Origin: Russula earlei
Taxonomy: Eukaryota; Basidiomycota; Agaricomycetes; Russulales; Russulaceae
Assembly (NCBI GenBank): GCA_025769875.1
Contig: JAGFNK010000175.1
Span: 1 to 64,000 of the forward strand
DNA: 64,000 nt
Reading direction: 5' to 3'
This document shows positions 35,062-46,625 of the stretch, piece by piece; the first letter of the stretch is position 1, and each line of letters starts with the position of its first letter. Under the pieces are notes generated by a model. The model did not search any database. It was not told the origin of the DNA and worked only from the letters and a program-made list of their open reading frames with translations. Both the position numbers and the translations under genes were made by a program.

Positions 35062-35593
35062 ATGTTATTTGGCTTGAGTAAAATTGTAACAAAATGTAAA
35101 GCCCAGATCTTTGCATTGAGTTTAATCTGTGTGGTCAGTCTCTGTCATCGAGGCAATTGATCCCCATCAGCCGATTATCGCCATGTAATGAGTAGACCAT
35201 TCCTATTTAAATTTGGTGTCATATTTGTGGATGCACTTTATGTCTTGATTTATTCAATATAAATCCATGTATTAACATACGCCATTGTGTTAAGTTTATC
35301 CAAGTCTGCTAAGGCTAAATTGATCGGGCAAATTAAGTCTATATAATCCCACTGGTGATTCAGGGCAACTCATGTTGCATCTTAGGTTACATAACTTGCA
35401 AACTGAGCTGCCCTCTCTTAAGCATTCAACTAAGTTCTAATTGTTTGGGTTGACATATTTACAATAATGCAATGCATGAGGAGAGGGCAACAAATCAATC
35501 AATTGTTTTAAAATAATTTGTAATCTGAGCTGAGTCAATTCAGTGGTCAATATATTTCACCTTTATTGACCACTGAGTTGATCCATTCCTGTC
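35062..35593. other. AT-rich spacer with a short hairpin
   Basis: No gene was recognised. 35536-35583 folds as a 17-base stem (TCAATTCAGTGGTCAAT against ATTGACCACTGAGTTGA, one mismatch), perhaps a relic of a small foldback element. Confidence 0.4.
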
Positions 35594-36252
35594 TGTCATG
35601 AATGCGGGCAATGTGTTGTGATCTACCCCTCTTTCGGTTCGTCCCTGTTTCACTTCTTATTGTTCCCTACCTTTCACCCTCATACCCTTGGTTACCGTTT
35701 CATCCCTTGATATTGATGGCCTCTTATTGTTTCACTCGTTGTGTTTCACCTATTGTTTGAGCTCCTTTTGCTACTGGTTAGTATTATCTATTGTTCCTCA
35801 TATGGTACTGTACAGCCTCGCTAGATACAGTATTTAAGCGCCTGTAGAAGCTGGGGAATGCCCCAAGCTTAGCTTTGTCCCATTTCCTGTCGCATCCCTT
35901 TGCCTTGTAAAAACTGCCTCTCAATCACAACTTCTGTTGTGCTGGCTTACACCTTGCTTGACTTAAGCACACCTCAGGGAACCCTTGTGTTCCTCTTCCT
36001 CCTCTGCCTCTCTCTCATCGTCCTCCTCTTCTGTGAAACCAGAAGACCAACTCTGTCTGCAGACTGAGTCATTATCTGACTCAGCCTTGAGACACTAAAA
36101 CTCTGATCCGGTCTCTTTGAGCCAGCCCCATTGAACCCTTGAACCAAGTCACAGGGACTTGGCCCCACTGAACCTTGAGCTAACGCTCTTATGGCTGCGA
36201 CGCCATAGCACAATGACTCATATGGCAGCAGGTTTTGATACTGCATGCCCAC
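35594..36252 (+). repeat. LTR-F copy 2 plus leader and gag start, truncated
   Basis: The LTR runs from TGTCATGAATG (35594) to CTTGAGACA (36094). The following 36095-36240 matches the gypsy-F leader (32282-32376) up to the gag start region. The rest of the element is absent. The flanks give no target duplication. Confidence 0.72.
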
Positions 36253-36352
36253 AAGGGCTCTAGGGAAAGAACCGTGTATGGTAAATTTTCAAACATTCCA
36301 GTCACATGTTTTAGCTACTTGTCTTTTCACGATGGGTTCCTGCAGGAAGGGC

Positions 36353-36732
36353 TAAGTCAACTCTGCTTATAGTCAACTTAGTGGACAATAAAAGAAAGTA
36401 AAATATTTCAAGTGCTGAGTGGGCTCTGTTGCAGCAACAAATTATATTACATAAGTAATGACTTTAGTTGAGCACAAAAAATGTGACAAAAAAGGTTAAA
36501 TAAGGACAGTCAACTCATTCCAGCACAACTTTTAGCCAGGCTAGGGTAAATGTTGTGCCAGAATGAGTTGACTGTCCTTATTTAACCTTTTTTGTCACAT
36601 TTTTCATGTTCAACTAAAGTTATTACTTATGTAATATAATTTGTGGCAGAAACAGAGCCTACTCAGCATTTGAAATATTTTACTTTTATTGTCCACTTGT
36701 CCACTAAGTTGACTATAAGCAGAGTTGACTTA
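36353..36732. mobile_element. Foldback MITE, 376 bases, TA target
   Basis: 36355-36730 is a near-perfect palindrome. Arms of about 175 bases (AGTCAACTCTGCTTATAG at one end, its complement at the other) flank a short centre (TTTTAGCCAGGCTAGGGTAAAT). TA flanks both ends (36353-36354, 36731-36732). The motif AGTCAACT recurs inside each arm. It has no coding capacity. Tc1/mariner-type mobilisation is suggested by the TA. Confidence 0.85.
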
Positions 36733-37896
36733 TTCCTTCCTGCCCGTTGTGTTTCCTCCTACGTGTTGACTATTCCCCAGCCTTCTATATGATTCTCACA
36801 AACTCTCGCTCTCGAATGTACCATCAAGTTCTAGGTATTCTCGCAGGTATATAAAGCGTACGAAGGTCTCACTAAGAGGCCAAGTCAAATCTCCTGTCTA
36901 GTTACCAGACAATCGATTCCTTTCTTCTCATTAACTGCCTGACTACCAGTTAACTCTACCATCAAACGCTCAACGAGTCTAATCAATCATCGTCTGACTC
37001 GACGGCGGTGACAGGTTTGACCCGGACGACGGCGTCGGTATTGTTGCACCCTTTTTCTTGCCCTTCTGTGAAAACACATTCCCCCTTGTGTGCAGTGCTG
37101 GATCCGGGCTTCTTCTGTCTGCAAGGTCAAGTCGACTTCATTGGAAGAAAGAGAACTCGAAGTGATGGGCATACCTAAAGGAAGCGCGAACGATGGAGCG
37201 ATGCCAACGGCGAGGCAGAATATGACAACAACGAGGTGCGCATTGTCACTTATGAATGAGTGGGATTATTTTTAGATCCAAGTCGCCCAAGACGGTAACG
37301 TATATAATGTAGGAAGATTGTCGGCAACCAGCACCGACGAGTATGGAATGGATGGGATCACAGCTGGAGATAATTGTAACTGACTTTATACTATCGTCCG
37401 CCCCCCTCCCACTGTCCGCATCAGCGAATTCCGGATCAGGATGGGCTGGGCAACCACCCATCATGATAATCAACCAGGCCCGAACCCTAAACCCATTAAC
37501 CATCCAGCAAGATGAACCAGATATATCAGCACGTCGCGTGCCCGAGATCGGGTCTCCCTGGGGACCCCGCACTAGCCCCTCCCCCACCGCCAAACACTCG
37601 TCGACCAATTTAAAATTGCTTCCACGGGCAGCCCGGCTTTACCTATACCTATACCTATCGAGACCTGGGGTCGGATATAAAAATGCCAGGCGCCACCACG
37701 CTCTCTCTAGCTCCTTTGCTCATTGGATGTTACTGGTACTGGCTAGTGCGTGCCCCTCTTTCCATCGCCCTCGTCTCTGGCCAGTTCTCACAAATCATTA
37801 GCCTTGTCCATTCGTTTCAACGGCTCGGCCTAAACCGCCAACTGACGACTTTTTATCGGATTAACGTCGCGCATTCACCCCCCCCCCCCCTTTACG
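36733..37896. other. CpG-rich upstream region, no confident gene
   Basis: CpG density rises sharply here, at the border of the gene island. A minus-strand stretch (about 37245-36987) reads like a secretion signal in one frame (LVVVIFCLAVGIAPSFA) but has no in-frame ATG, so it is not called. 37640-37660 has a short TATACC-type repeat, and 37878-37890 is a C run just before the next gene. Confidence 0.45.
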
Positions 37897-38326
37897 ATGC
37901 GTTCAATCGCCCAAATCCTCCTCATCACTTCCCTCATCAACTCTGCGCTCGCGGCTCCTTGGAGATCGGCGGCGACGGCGCACGAAAAGCGCTTGTCCCC
38001 TCGCGGGATGAAGTTCAACAATTTCATTCCAGGTCTTGTCGGTGGCTGGATCGGCATGTTCTCATACAACGGCATTCAGAAGCCAATCGGTAACCGTGGC
38101 CAGTACGTTTCTATGCTTCCTCAATCCCCCCACAAGGCCATGGCGGCCCATGTCACCCAACATTCTGATTTATGATCACAGGTATCCTAGGAGTCTTGTC
38201 ACTCGAGCCCCCCATTTTTCTCCGGAATACTCTCCCAGAAGCAAATTGGCGTTGCGTGGCCTTGATAAGCCGTCGGGGGAGGATCTCCGTGCTGTGGCAC
38301 GCGGGACGATTGGGTATCTTGACTAG
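37897..38326 (+). CDS. Small secreted protein, 116 residues
   Basis: Exons 37897-38102 and 38182-38326 are joined across a 79-base GT-AG intron. The N-terminus MRSIAQILLITSLINSALA is a clear signal peptide with likely cleavage after ALA. The mature part of about 97 residues is basic, starts APWRSAATAHEKRLSPRG (KR is a possible Kex2-type site), and has no cysteine. No known domain was recognised. The start is the first ATG after a C-rich stretch. It could be a small secreted effector-like or cell-wall-associated protein, but the function is unknown. Confidence 0.65.
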
Positions 38327-38529
38327 GTAGGGAGTCTCTGATATAGGCCAAGTACGCGGCCTTCGATGATTTGCACGTAGTTCGTCGCTGGCATACTGAG
38401 GTACACGAGGTTCTTCGGTGTTTGGGATTTCATCGTGTTATACCCGCAAGGGTCAGAATTATATCCGGTTGCACAAGTACGATACGAGCCAGCCCAAGAT
38501 CTAACAGGGACATGCGTGAAACTCAGCAT

Positions 38530-40048
38530 CTATGCGTCGCCGCCACGCGCGAAGAACGACTTTTGGTGGGCACACGTCGCGTTGGAGCACCCAGGGCAGC
38601 GCAGACCCATTTGCACTGACGTCGGCGGCGAACCGGCAGCGCTTTCCTTCAAATGCTGCTCCACGATGTCCGCCAGCGCGCGTATGAATACGGGCGAGGC
38701 ATTGAGCGACTCTGCGCGATGCACCTCCATACCGAGCTGTCCTCACCCGACCCGGGCCATCCTCATCGGTCAGCACCACGTTCCGAAAAAAAAAAAAAAA
38801 ACGAGACGGGCGAGGAGAGGACGAGCCTTACCTCGCGGGCTTCCTTCCCATATTCGAGATCGAGCTCATAAAGTGTTTCTATATGATCGCTTGTGAATGC
38901 GATCGGCACGAGGACGACGCGCATCTTGCCGAGGCGTGCGAGACCCTTGAGCGCGTTCCGAGTCTGTGGACCCAGCCACGCGCTCGGCCCGACTTGCGAC
39001 TGCCACGCGAGGCGGTACGGGTTGGCGTGGCCCAGGCGATCCATCACGGCCGCGACCGTCGCGGACACCTCCAGCACGTACGGGTCTCCCCGGTTGACGA
39101 CCGACATCGGGAGCGAATGAGCGGAGAAGAGCAGCACGACCTCGCCGCGCTTCTCCTCGGGGAACTTTTGGAGGGCGGCTTCAATATTTTGGGACACGGC
39201 CTGAAACGAGGAAGGGGGGGGAGGGGGGGGGGCAAGTGAGCGGACGCGACAACTGAGGGGGAAGATGCTGCTCGCCTCGATGAAGCCCGCATGCGTGCTC
39301 CATCGATCGATCACGCTCCATCGGATGCCAGAAAAATGGCCCGCTCTGCTCTTTCGGTAAACGTCGTTGAGGCTGCTTCCCGTGGTACTACAGCTGTACT
39401 GAGGGTACTGAGAAAAGGCGATCGCCCGCTTCACCCCGTCCTCCTTCATCCGTCTCGCCGCCTCGTCCGCCAACGGACGCGCGTACCGGAACGCGATGTA
39501 ACTTTTGTGCGGCGCCGTCTGCGGGTGGAGCTCGTCGAGCAGCGCCGACAGGCCGTCCCCCTGCGCTTCGGTCCAGCGAAAGATGGGAGAACCGCCGCCG
39601 ATGGCGGCGTACTGTTCCTCGATCTGCGGTGCGCGTCTCCGGGCGATCCACGGCGCCAGGACGGATTGGAAGGGGAGAGGGATGAGGTCGCCGTCTGAGA
39701 AGAGGTTTCTCAAAAAGTCGTGCGTTTCAGAGACCTGAGCGGCGGCCGCGAGAACAATCGCACGGCATGCAGCGGAGTCGGGGACGCGCTTGAAGGGAAG
39801 AGACGTACCGTGGATGGGCCGCCCATGTTCAGCATCAAGATTGCTGGTCTCACGAAGTGTGAGGAGGCTTTGAAGCAAAAGTAATTAAAGCCAGGAAACC
39901 GACGGACCTGTCGGGCTGAGGCCTGTGAGAGGCGCACGATGGTAAAAAGCGGGGGTGCGTACCTCTTTCCCTTGGACGAGTTTGAGTTCTGGAAAGTTGC
40001 GTATGATCGAGCGAGCGTGCGCACGAGTATGGAAGACCTTGCAGGCAT
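38530..40048 (-). CDS. HEM15: Ferrochelatase, haem synthesis (5 exons)
   Basis: Ferrochelatase inserts ferrous iron into protoporphyrin IX on the matrix side of the inner mitochondrial membrane. Exons (minus) 40048-39963, 39848-39809, 39734-39276, 39200-38832 and 38736-38530 give 386 residues, the usual family length, with every junction in frame. The N-terminus MPARSSILVRTLARSYA suits a mitochondrial presequence. Family landmarks: AILMLNMGGPST, FSQYPQYSCSTTGSSLN, LFSAHSLPMSVVNRGDPY (catalytic His), WQSQVGPSAWLGP, and IAFTSDHIETLYELDLEY. The C-terminus has CPGCSNATC, the CX2CX4C spacing of three [2Fe-2S] ligands in the human enzyme. Intron 39275-39201 appears to be GC-AG. Its upstream region is shared with nothing obvious on the other strand. 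Confidence 0.95.
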
Positions 40049-40395
40049 GGCGTTGAATTCGGCTAGGACTGTGCTAGTGTGAGCTGTAGTCAGATCAGGG
40101 AACGCTGCGTGAAAGCGAGCGGAAGGATCGCTCGGCTTGCAATTCGTCACCGTTCCGAAAATCGTGAGAAACGAGCTGTGAGTTGAGTTGATCGACTCGA
40201 AATGGACCGCCTCTTTGAACCTCCAACGACCGACATCAAGGTTTCAAGGTTAACAAATTGACATGCAGCATGCAGTATGTAACAAGCTTCCCGCTCTATC
40301 TCATGTCCGAAGACCTGAACGCGAAGATATGAATAGACAAGCTCCGCCCATCGCCCGGGTCCTCCACCACAGTTGTACGAAGTGTCCCAATACTC

Positions 40396-42386
40396 CTATG
40401 GAGCTCGCTTGTCCAACGAAGACTCGGGGGCATCGGCAGCAGCGGTGGCTGCCTCGTGGGCACGAATGGCCTGACGCCGTTTGACGTATTGGAACAGGGT
40501 CAGCGTGCACCATGACACGAATATCCATACGATCAAAACTCCAAAATTGAGCCCCACTGCGTAGATTGACGATCGACGCAGTCCACGTCAGAACCTCGCT
40601 GAAATCCCGGGCAAAAATTTCAAGGGAAACGCACCCTTGTTACGGGTGCCAAAGACGATGGTCCGAATAGCTTGTTGGATGTTATAGAACGGCATGGCAT
40701 AGCCATAACGGTAGACGCCGGGAAGGAGCACGGGCGGAAAGACGCATACCGAGACATTCGCTACGATTATTGACACGCGTATGCATCAGCACAAATGGGC
40801 GACGATAGCTTAGTCATATCGAGGAAGGCGTACCGATGATCCAAATGAGGAGGAAGAAAGCGATGAGGCGTGGTGTCAAGATCGTTATCACAGACTCGAC
40901 CGCACCACCGAGTGCGCACATTGACAACCATGACAGCATCCAGTAAATCACAAATCCGGAACTACCGAAGCTGGTGTGGACGTAGTCAGCGTCTGCTGGG
41001 CGCAGGCCATAGGGGGAACATACAATCGACTGAAGGGGACTTGAAAGGCGAGGCTGAGCAAGCTATAGAAGCACTGCCCATAGCGATCAATGGAAACAAA
41101 GCTATTTGGAAAATGCCGGACATACGGAGACGAAAAAGTACATGATAACGGGGTTGATAACGCGGATTATGATGAGCCACTTGAACGTGAGACGGTCCTC
41201 GAGGTGGGTGGCGTCCACACGAGCAGCGTAATGTGCCATTGTTACAACGAACTGTATGTCTTGAGCATGCTTACAGCTTATGTACGGGTTGCGGGGGGCT
41301 TACCGCGAGAATGAGTAAGAAAATGAGCCCAACAAAGTCAACAGCGGTTGCAACGGGCACATCGAACGGTCGCGTATTTATCACCTTGTACGAGATTGGC
41401 TGCGAGACGAGAGTCGGCGCGTTGACGAGAAGGGCGGTCAAGTTCGGCGACAGCGCAGGAATCTGCGGAATATATTGCGCATTGAAGGCCTCTGCGATGC
41501 CGTCGAGTAGTGTGACGATCTGTGGGGGAAAAAAAAAACACCACCTCAGGTATGATCCCATTACAAGGGGGGGAAGAGGCATACATCGGGATGAACAATG
41601 ACGCGGCTGGGAGTGGAGGAGTTAAATTCGGACTGGACGCCACAGATTGACGACGTACTATGCGTTCTCGCTCCGGGCCTCCGCAACATATGCGCTGATG
41701 GTACGGTTAGCAACATAGGTATCGTCTGCGGCGACGACCGCGGTTCTCAACGTTTCCGTCGCATTTTGGCTAACTATGGCACCAAATCTCGTGATCGAAG
41801 ATGGAAAAACGAGGATGACGAGACGTACTGGCAATGATAGCCCAGGCTCTCTCCTGTATGACGGCACTCTCGAGATCACGGGGTCCATTCGGAAACAAAT
41901 CTGCAGAGACAACGTTCCACGTAATCGCAGTTGGCTCGCCGCTACTTGCGATCACTGCGCGCGAGACGAACTGGCCGACCTGACTCCCGTCAAAGTCCTT
42001 TTACGGCGGAAGCGCCGCGAGGATGATAAATGCGTTGACGTCGCACCTGGAGAGCGTATTGGGTTGAGACTTACCACAACCCAGCCATTGAGATTATGGA
42101 CATGTCTTGGTGTCTGCCAGAGCGCCCCCCAATATATGGACAGCACAGAGAGGAGAAATATGATGATGACGACGACTCTCGAGGCAAGGAACAGGATGTA
42201 GGTCTTTCGAGCGGCGGCAGTCTCGGGCTCGTTTGACAAGTAGCTCTCGGTGAACCATGGTAGAGTCGGTTTCGCTACAGCAGGAGGGTTTGAAGAGGAT
42301 GGCGCGGTGTCATCTCCTGCTTGGCTGGGTGACTGGAACGAGGAATGAGAGCGAGATCGAGGAAACTTGTCATCTGTTGGCTCCAT
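40396..42386 (-). CDS. SNG1/DUF3533-type multi-pass membrane protein
   Basis: Yeast SNG1 of this family is linked to resistance against nitrosoguanidine and to membrane lipid asymmetry; the exact role here is unknown. The first exons are firm: 42386-42075, 41997-41829, 41773-41659, a 22-base micro-exon 41607-41586, and 41519-41304, all in frame. At least three more follow, down to TAG at 40396-40398. The protein starts MEPTDDKFPRS with a Ser/Pro-rich tail, then a membrane segment (RVVVIIIFLLSVLSIYWGAL), a large lumenal part with N-glycosylation sites (SQNATETL), and five more membrane segments (for example VDFVGLIFLLILA, WLIIIRVINPVIMYFF). The family signature LPGVYRYGYAMPFYNIQQAI lies near 40735-40680. 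A charged tail (RRQAIRAHEAATAAADAPE) ends it. Confidence 0.88.
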
Positions 42387-43059
42387 GGAGAGAGAGGGAG
42401 CCCCCGTGGCGTCAGACGGGTTCAGAAAGAGGCTTCTAAATGTAAAAGGGGAGGGGGGAGGGAATGTTCGGTGTGTCTAACAGTCGTCGAGTCGAGCAAG
42501 GCCGCGGTGTGGCCGCACAGGGGGAGAGTAGGTAGGTGGGAGGGCGTTTTCATGGGTAAGCGGCATGCCTCAAAGAGAAGCGGCATCCTGAATGGTCTAT
42601 CCAGCTGCTCTTGATGAGTGACGGACGTTGGTTACCTTGGCGTGTATCCAACCGCAGGTGACGTCGGAGCGCCCCACTCATCATCGTTATTAGCTGAGCA
42701 ATGAATGCACCGTACGTACCGGGAACCCGGCAGGCAGTCCCTCCTCTCAAAAAGTAGCTATATATACTGTCATTCTAGCAAACAAAAGTGCACCTCATGT
42801 CGTGACCGCCGGCATGGTAGCGACTGCCGAGTTCCCAGTAAGGGATAGCATAGGCCTTTGGTATCGATCATGCACTTGCTCGTGCTTTGCCACAAAGCGC
42901 TCGGGGTGCGTACTCGACGTATTGATTCGTGGTCGTGGCCTTCGATCGCGAGAGCAAGTTAGCGATAGTGTTATTTTTATACACAGCATACATTGTACAC
43001 AGATGAACCACCCGAAAAGCAACACCACACCAGTAAAAATGCCAATTGGTGATACACGC
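42387..43059. other. Intergenic, SNG1-like promoter side
   Basis: Upstream of the SNG1-like start and downstream of the RING gene stop. TATATATAC at 42760-42768 might be a promoter element. No gene was recognised. Confidence 0.45.
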
Positions 43060-45273
43060 CTACGCAGGTCCTCTCCGTCTGCTTCTTCGGAACCATCGTC
43101 TCCGCGCCGGGCGCGCATCCTGCTCCGTATCCATCGCGTCCGCATCCGCCTGCTCACGGACGGGCCGCTGACACACCGGACAGCGGCCGGATACATCCAG
43201 CAGCCACGGGTCCACACACGTTTTCTGAAACAAAAATCAACAACCCATCAGGCTCGTTAGCACACTTGGACCCCATGCCGGCAAGTAGGGACTGACATGG
43301 AAGACATGGCCACATTTTAGCAACCGTAACGGCTGCGCCCCCTGGCCGGCATCTTGCAGCCGTAGGGCCAGGTCACCCGTCCGCGCGGCTGGGATGCCCG
43401 CCTCCTCGGCGACATTGCCCGCGACCTCCTGCCCACCTCCCGCGACCTCGGTCTCCCCATCTGTTTTCGGCGTTGCGGCCTCCTGCAGCCCCTGGGTGCC
43501 ATCATCTTCCACGCGCTTCGGCTCTTGAAAGTCGAGCAGGCAAATCGCGCACGAGGCGCGATGACTGTCGAGCTGAACGAACGGGTAATCACCCTTCTCC
43601 CAATTATCTTCCCACGTAAGAGGCCGGTTTGGGTCCCTCTTCTCCTTGCCTGCGCCGTCCTTCACTGCATCGCCGGTGGACCCGGGCCGGCGTCGGGATG
43701 GCAATGGCAAGAAACGCAAGCGGCGCCGCGAGGTGGGGGACTTGGGTGGGTATGAGTGCAAGTCAGACGGAAGTGTGACCGGTTTCGGTGGCTGGTCGGG
43801 CGGCGGAGGGATATAGAGTACTAATGGCAGTTTGTCAACGACCGCCCGCGGGACCTGTCCGATGTCGGGGGTGAATTGATGTGGGTTTTGTGATGGGTGT
43901 CGACCGAGACAGAGTAGGAGGATGCTCCAGAATAGCTGTGGGAGGTCAGCCTGAGCGTGAGACAGCGGTCACTCGAAACGCACGAATAAAATCGGTCCGA
44001 CGACAAAGACCAAGATCGCTACCACCACCACCTCGAGGATCATGATGTACATCACGCTGAGCACTCCGAAAGTTAACCACCAGAGATGTGGCGACGTCCG
44101 TCGACATGTATTCGTTGAGCCATACATAAGAATCTGGACAAGCACAAACCAAACGAGGGTAAAGGTAGAACCCATCAGCGATAACCTAACGGGGGGGGGG
44201 GGGGGGGAATCGGGGGCGGGCGTGATTGTGCGGTGCGCGAGCTTAGAAAAGCAATTTGTCAAGGAATGGACAAACGGACCTAGCATAGATCCTCGGATAT
44301 GTCACCGGGGCAGCCTGCGACTGCCCCTCGGCCGCAGCGTTCGCAGATCTTTGAGCGGAGAGGCTGTGTGTCCTTCCGCCTGGAGGCGCGGTATTCGGAC
44401 GGTGGCGCGGTTGAACCTCGGCATCGTTCTGCGCGTGATGACCATTGCTGTACACACCGTGAGGGAGGGACGCTCGACAGTCAGGCCGGATCCGCCCACC
44501 TTTCGTCTTGAAGACGCTTGGTGCGCTCGCGCGACCAGCGCCAAACGCAAAGCCAGATATCGAGGGACAGGCGGACGACCCACAGGGCGTCCCATGTGCC
44601 CAGCGGCTTTCCACATGCATCCCACTCGTTTTCTGATGGTATTAACGGGCTCCGGCGATGTGAGGAGATCGTCAGGAATGCGATGATCACGACGATCTAT
44701 TGTCGACAACAACAAAACCAGCGCGACGCGTCATCGAGCTGAGCATAGCCTCGGAGGGCCAACTGCACCGTATATGCGTACCTGGGAGACATCCATCGCT
44801 ACCGAGGAGATAACGGATACGAGCTCCTTGCGCGCCCTATTATTCCGGCCATACCCGAAGAAAAAGAGTATACGACCTCCGGCGGAAAGTCTTTCTTCCT
44901 GTGCATTCCCCCCACTCGGACTAGGCTGGACAGCCGCCCGGGAGACGTTCGGCGCCGCGACGGCCGGATCAGGCAAGGCTGGTCGGACGTGCCGGCGAGC
45001 AGAACCAGTATGCGGGCGGTTGTTGGCTGCGCGCGCGGGGGGAGGTGACGTGTTATCATTGGAGATGGTGTTTTCTGCCATGGATCTTCTGTCCGGGGCG
45101 TCGAGTGAGGATCCTATGGTAACAGATTGTTGCAAGCCTCCGGGTATGGCGGAGGCCGAGAGCGACCCTCGTTGGGCTTGTTCGGGCGTTTCTGCTGCTG
45201 CTACAAGCGGGTGATCATGTCTGCTCTCCGTGAGGGAGGACGGCGGGGGAGATAAAGGTGGACTTGTTGGCAT
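43060..45273 (-). CDS. Multi-pass RING-H2 protein, probable E3 ubiquitin ligase
   Basis: Minus strand from ATG 45273 (MPTSPPLSPPPSS) to TAG 43060-43062, with several short introns. A disordered Ser/Pro N-terminal part is followed by about five membrane segments: IVVIIAFLTIS, WVVRLSLDIWLCVWRW, FTLVWFVLVQILMY, LSVMYIMILEVVVVAILVFVV and LFWSILLLCLG. The C-terminal part faces the cytosol and ends in a RING-H2 finger: CAIC, a long acidic loop (EPKRVEDDGTQG and on), CGHVFH, then KTCVDPWL and CPVCQRPV. The intron 43294-43225 splits the finger between its two histidine/cysteine pairs. A RING of this type transfers ubiquitin from an E2 to a substrate, probably at an internal membrane. Exact exon borders in 43960-44760 are less sure. 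Confidence 0.8.
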
Positions 45274-45853
45274 AGCGAGAGTCGTGAAGGGTCAGGGGAT
45301 GTGTACGCCTTGAGGACGTTCGTTTTGCTCTCAAAATACGGTTATCTAGTATTGGCGATTACCTATCCGATTGTGGGCGCTGCAACAAAATGATAAGAAA
45401 ATGGATTTGGAGTACAGCACTGGACAGGCAAAATAATTTGAAGGGGGGAGACTTGCTTAGCTCGCTTGTCCAGCCGACAGGCGTACTTGTATTTGTGTTG
45501 GCGGTCTGAGCGTGCCGTATTACACGCGCTGGCCCGCTGGGGATTCAAAGGGGTAATTGTGACGGGCGAGGCTGTGCCTCACCGCAGGCACAGACAGATC
45601 GGCACTGGCACCAGGCGGATGAAGGGCCGTTTAAAGTTATGCGTTCGTTCGACGCTTAACCACCGCTCGGATTTAGAATTATATTTGTATGACACCCAAC
45701 GTTGCAGTGGAACTTGCAACGTAGCGTAGTCGCACCACTTCTGGTGACGACGACGACGACACGCATGTGACAAGCACGCTTACATAACGAGGCACAGATT
45801 AGTGAATCACACCGCGCCTAACTCGTTCTCCCACCGACCGACCAGCCACCACA
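45274..45853. other. Divergent promoter region
   Basis: 580 bases lie between two divergent starts (RING gene on minus at 45273, small membrane protein on plus at 45854). They probably hold both promoters. No coding signal was recognised. Confidence 0.5.
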
Positions 45854-46270
45854 ATGTCGTCCGCTCCCTATCAGCCCCTCCCTCGCGACGACTACGACGA
45901 CGAGGCGTCTCCCACTCCTCATAGATATAACTTGGAGCATTTTCAACTCTCGCAGGATCCGCGCTTCAATCCGCCTACCCCCCCCTGGTGGAAGCGCGCC
46001 TTGCTTCTACTATTCATCGTTTTTTTGTTCTGGCTGTCCTTCACCATTCGCGTGTCGTTGAAGAAGGAAGCAGACTCACAGATCGTGCATGCTCATAGGT
46101 GCGTACACAAATCCTTCTCTCCACCTTCTGCTGTGAGCTGACGCGCTGACTACTAAAGATACTCAAAGGAACACAAGTACCGTCCTGCAGCAAGCCCCAT
46201 CATCTATGAGAAACTCAAAGACGGCAGGACACGCGTACGGGGTGCAGCACCTTCCCTTCGATCTCTCTAG
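45854..46270 (+). CDS. Small single-pass membrane protein, 118 residues
   Basis: Exons 45854-46098 and 46159-46270 join across a 60-base GT-AG intron that splits an arginine codon. The N-terminal about 50 residues are soluble and acidic (MSSAPYQPLPRDDYDDEAS). One membrane segment follows (ALLLLFIVFLFWLSFTIRV), then a basic tail (KEHKYRPAASPIIYEKLKDG). There is no signal peptide, so a tail-out type II or internal-membrane orientation is likely. I do not recognise the family. The start is supported by a clean context after CCACCACA. Confidence 0.72.
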
Positions 46271-46625
46271 GTGCTTTTCTATGATCGTTTTTCTTTTTGG
46301 TCACTGCCCACTGCCATATTCATTGGACAGTACGATACAGCCATGCTCTCCTTTAAAGCAGTTACCACCGTTTTCATCCTTATCGAAATAACACTCCTTT
46401 TTTGGACCATTATTGCTGTTTACAACCGCCCTTCTGTCCTTGATTGTTTATATACTTCATTTTACAAGATATCGGGAGGGTGCAGAGGATTATCCGAAAC
46501 TAGCGAAGGAGGCTGTCCTCCTTTTTAGTCTCAGCTATCATCGACACTTGTGTGTACGTATCTAACAATATGCTCGCTCCACCCCAGACTGTCCACATTC
46601 TGGGTGACAGCGCCAGGACGAACCG

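Noticed and set aside
36987..37246. Possible second secreted peptide on the minus strand
   Set aside because: The signal-like stretch has no in-frame ATG and the downstream part is a low-complexity basic tail.
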